Assembly (NCBI RefSeq): GCF_018069865.1
Contig: NZ_JAGQDG010000002.1
Span: 496,001-560,000 of the forward strand
Reading direction: 5' to 3'
Length of the DNA stretch: 64,000 nucleotides
DNA from: Ideonella paludis
Lineage (GTDB): Bacteria > Pseudomonadota > Gammaproteobacteria > Burkholderiales > Burkholderiaceae_C
Part shown: positions 60,741 through 64,000 of the stretch, piece after piece
How the letters are laid out: each line of letters starts with the position of its first letter
Position numbering within the stretch: the first letter of the stretch is position 1
Notes under the pieces: model-generated
What the model was told of the DNA's origin: nothing
The model's input: only the letters and a program-made list of their open reading frames with translations
The model's database searches: none
Translations under genes and position numbers: made by a program

Positions 60741-64000
<3,260 letters not shown>

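Overview
The window is GC-rich, densely coding DNA from a Gram-negative betaproteobacterium, most likely order Burkholderiales (Comamonadaceae or the Rubrivivax/Leptothrix group). Evidence: a classical trimeric porin ending in Phe, a glnA - DUF4124 - ntrB - ntrC locus with sigma-54/NtrC control, an NAD-dependent ligase, a DnaE2-type polymerase, and genome-wide repeats of the VRPEPVEG type. No rRNA, tRNA, CRISPR, phage or IS element was recognised. It reads as ordinary chromosome with a few accessory insertions.

Layout. 1-7 kb: porin, xerD, an AEC-type permease, then queG facing tsaE-amiC. 6-12 kb: a fused PabB-PabC, a lipoprotein hydrolase, a GNAT acetyltransferase with a DedA protein, an M48 protease and a MliC-like lysozyme inhibitor. 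12-19 kb: mutL, an RluF-like pseudouridine synthase with a repetitive Arg/Asp-rich N-terminus, a Bcr-type MFS exporter, miaA, an MBL-fold protein and a degenerate GGDEF protein. tsaE, amiC, mutL and miaA are a spread-out version of the E. coli tsaE-amiB-mutL-miaA cluster. 19.8-23.7 kb: SPFH protein, Arc-type repressor and ABC exporter behind a perfect palindrome, then thyA. 23.7-29.3 kb: small OMP, unknown membrane protein, orphan response regulator, folA, xth and a type Vd (PlpD-like) patatin. 29.3-34.4 kb: nitrogen control (ntrC, ntrB, DUF4124, glnA). 34.4-39.9 kb (minus strand): CinA-like and EI24 proteins, a beta-propeller/deacetylase/sterol-desaturase operon and an AIM24-family protein. 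40-43.5 kb: TetR regulator, FAS1 lipoprotein, ettA. 43.6-49.2 kb: a GGDEF-EAL protein and two tandem paralogous S8 proteases. 49.5-51 kb: an RhlE-type helicase with a glycine-rich tail. 51.1-60 kb: a long minus-strand run (P4H-type oxygenase, yaaA, esterase, amidohydrolase, VOC, BAAT-like hydrolase, dnaE2). 60-64 kb: a lower-GC lipoprotein gene, ligA, and an M48-type protein cut by the window end.

Themes. Folate/dTMP metabolism appears three times (pabBC, thyA, folA). DNA repair is represented by mutL, xth, dnaE2 and ligA; tRNA/rRNA maturation by queG, tsaE, miaA and the RluF-like enzyme. The points most worth a second look are: two copies of a dispersed REP-like repeat translated in frame inside dnaE2; an orphan dnaE2 whose LexA box abuts its start codon; a GGDEF protein with GGAEM but an intact I-site; the SPFH/Arc/ABC locus with its operator-like palindrome; the repetitive tail of the pseudouridine synthase; and the beta-propeller/deacetylase/desaturase operon.
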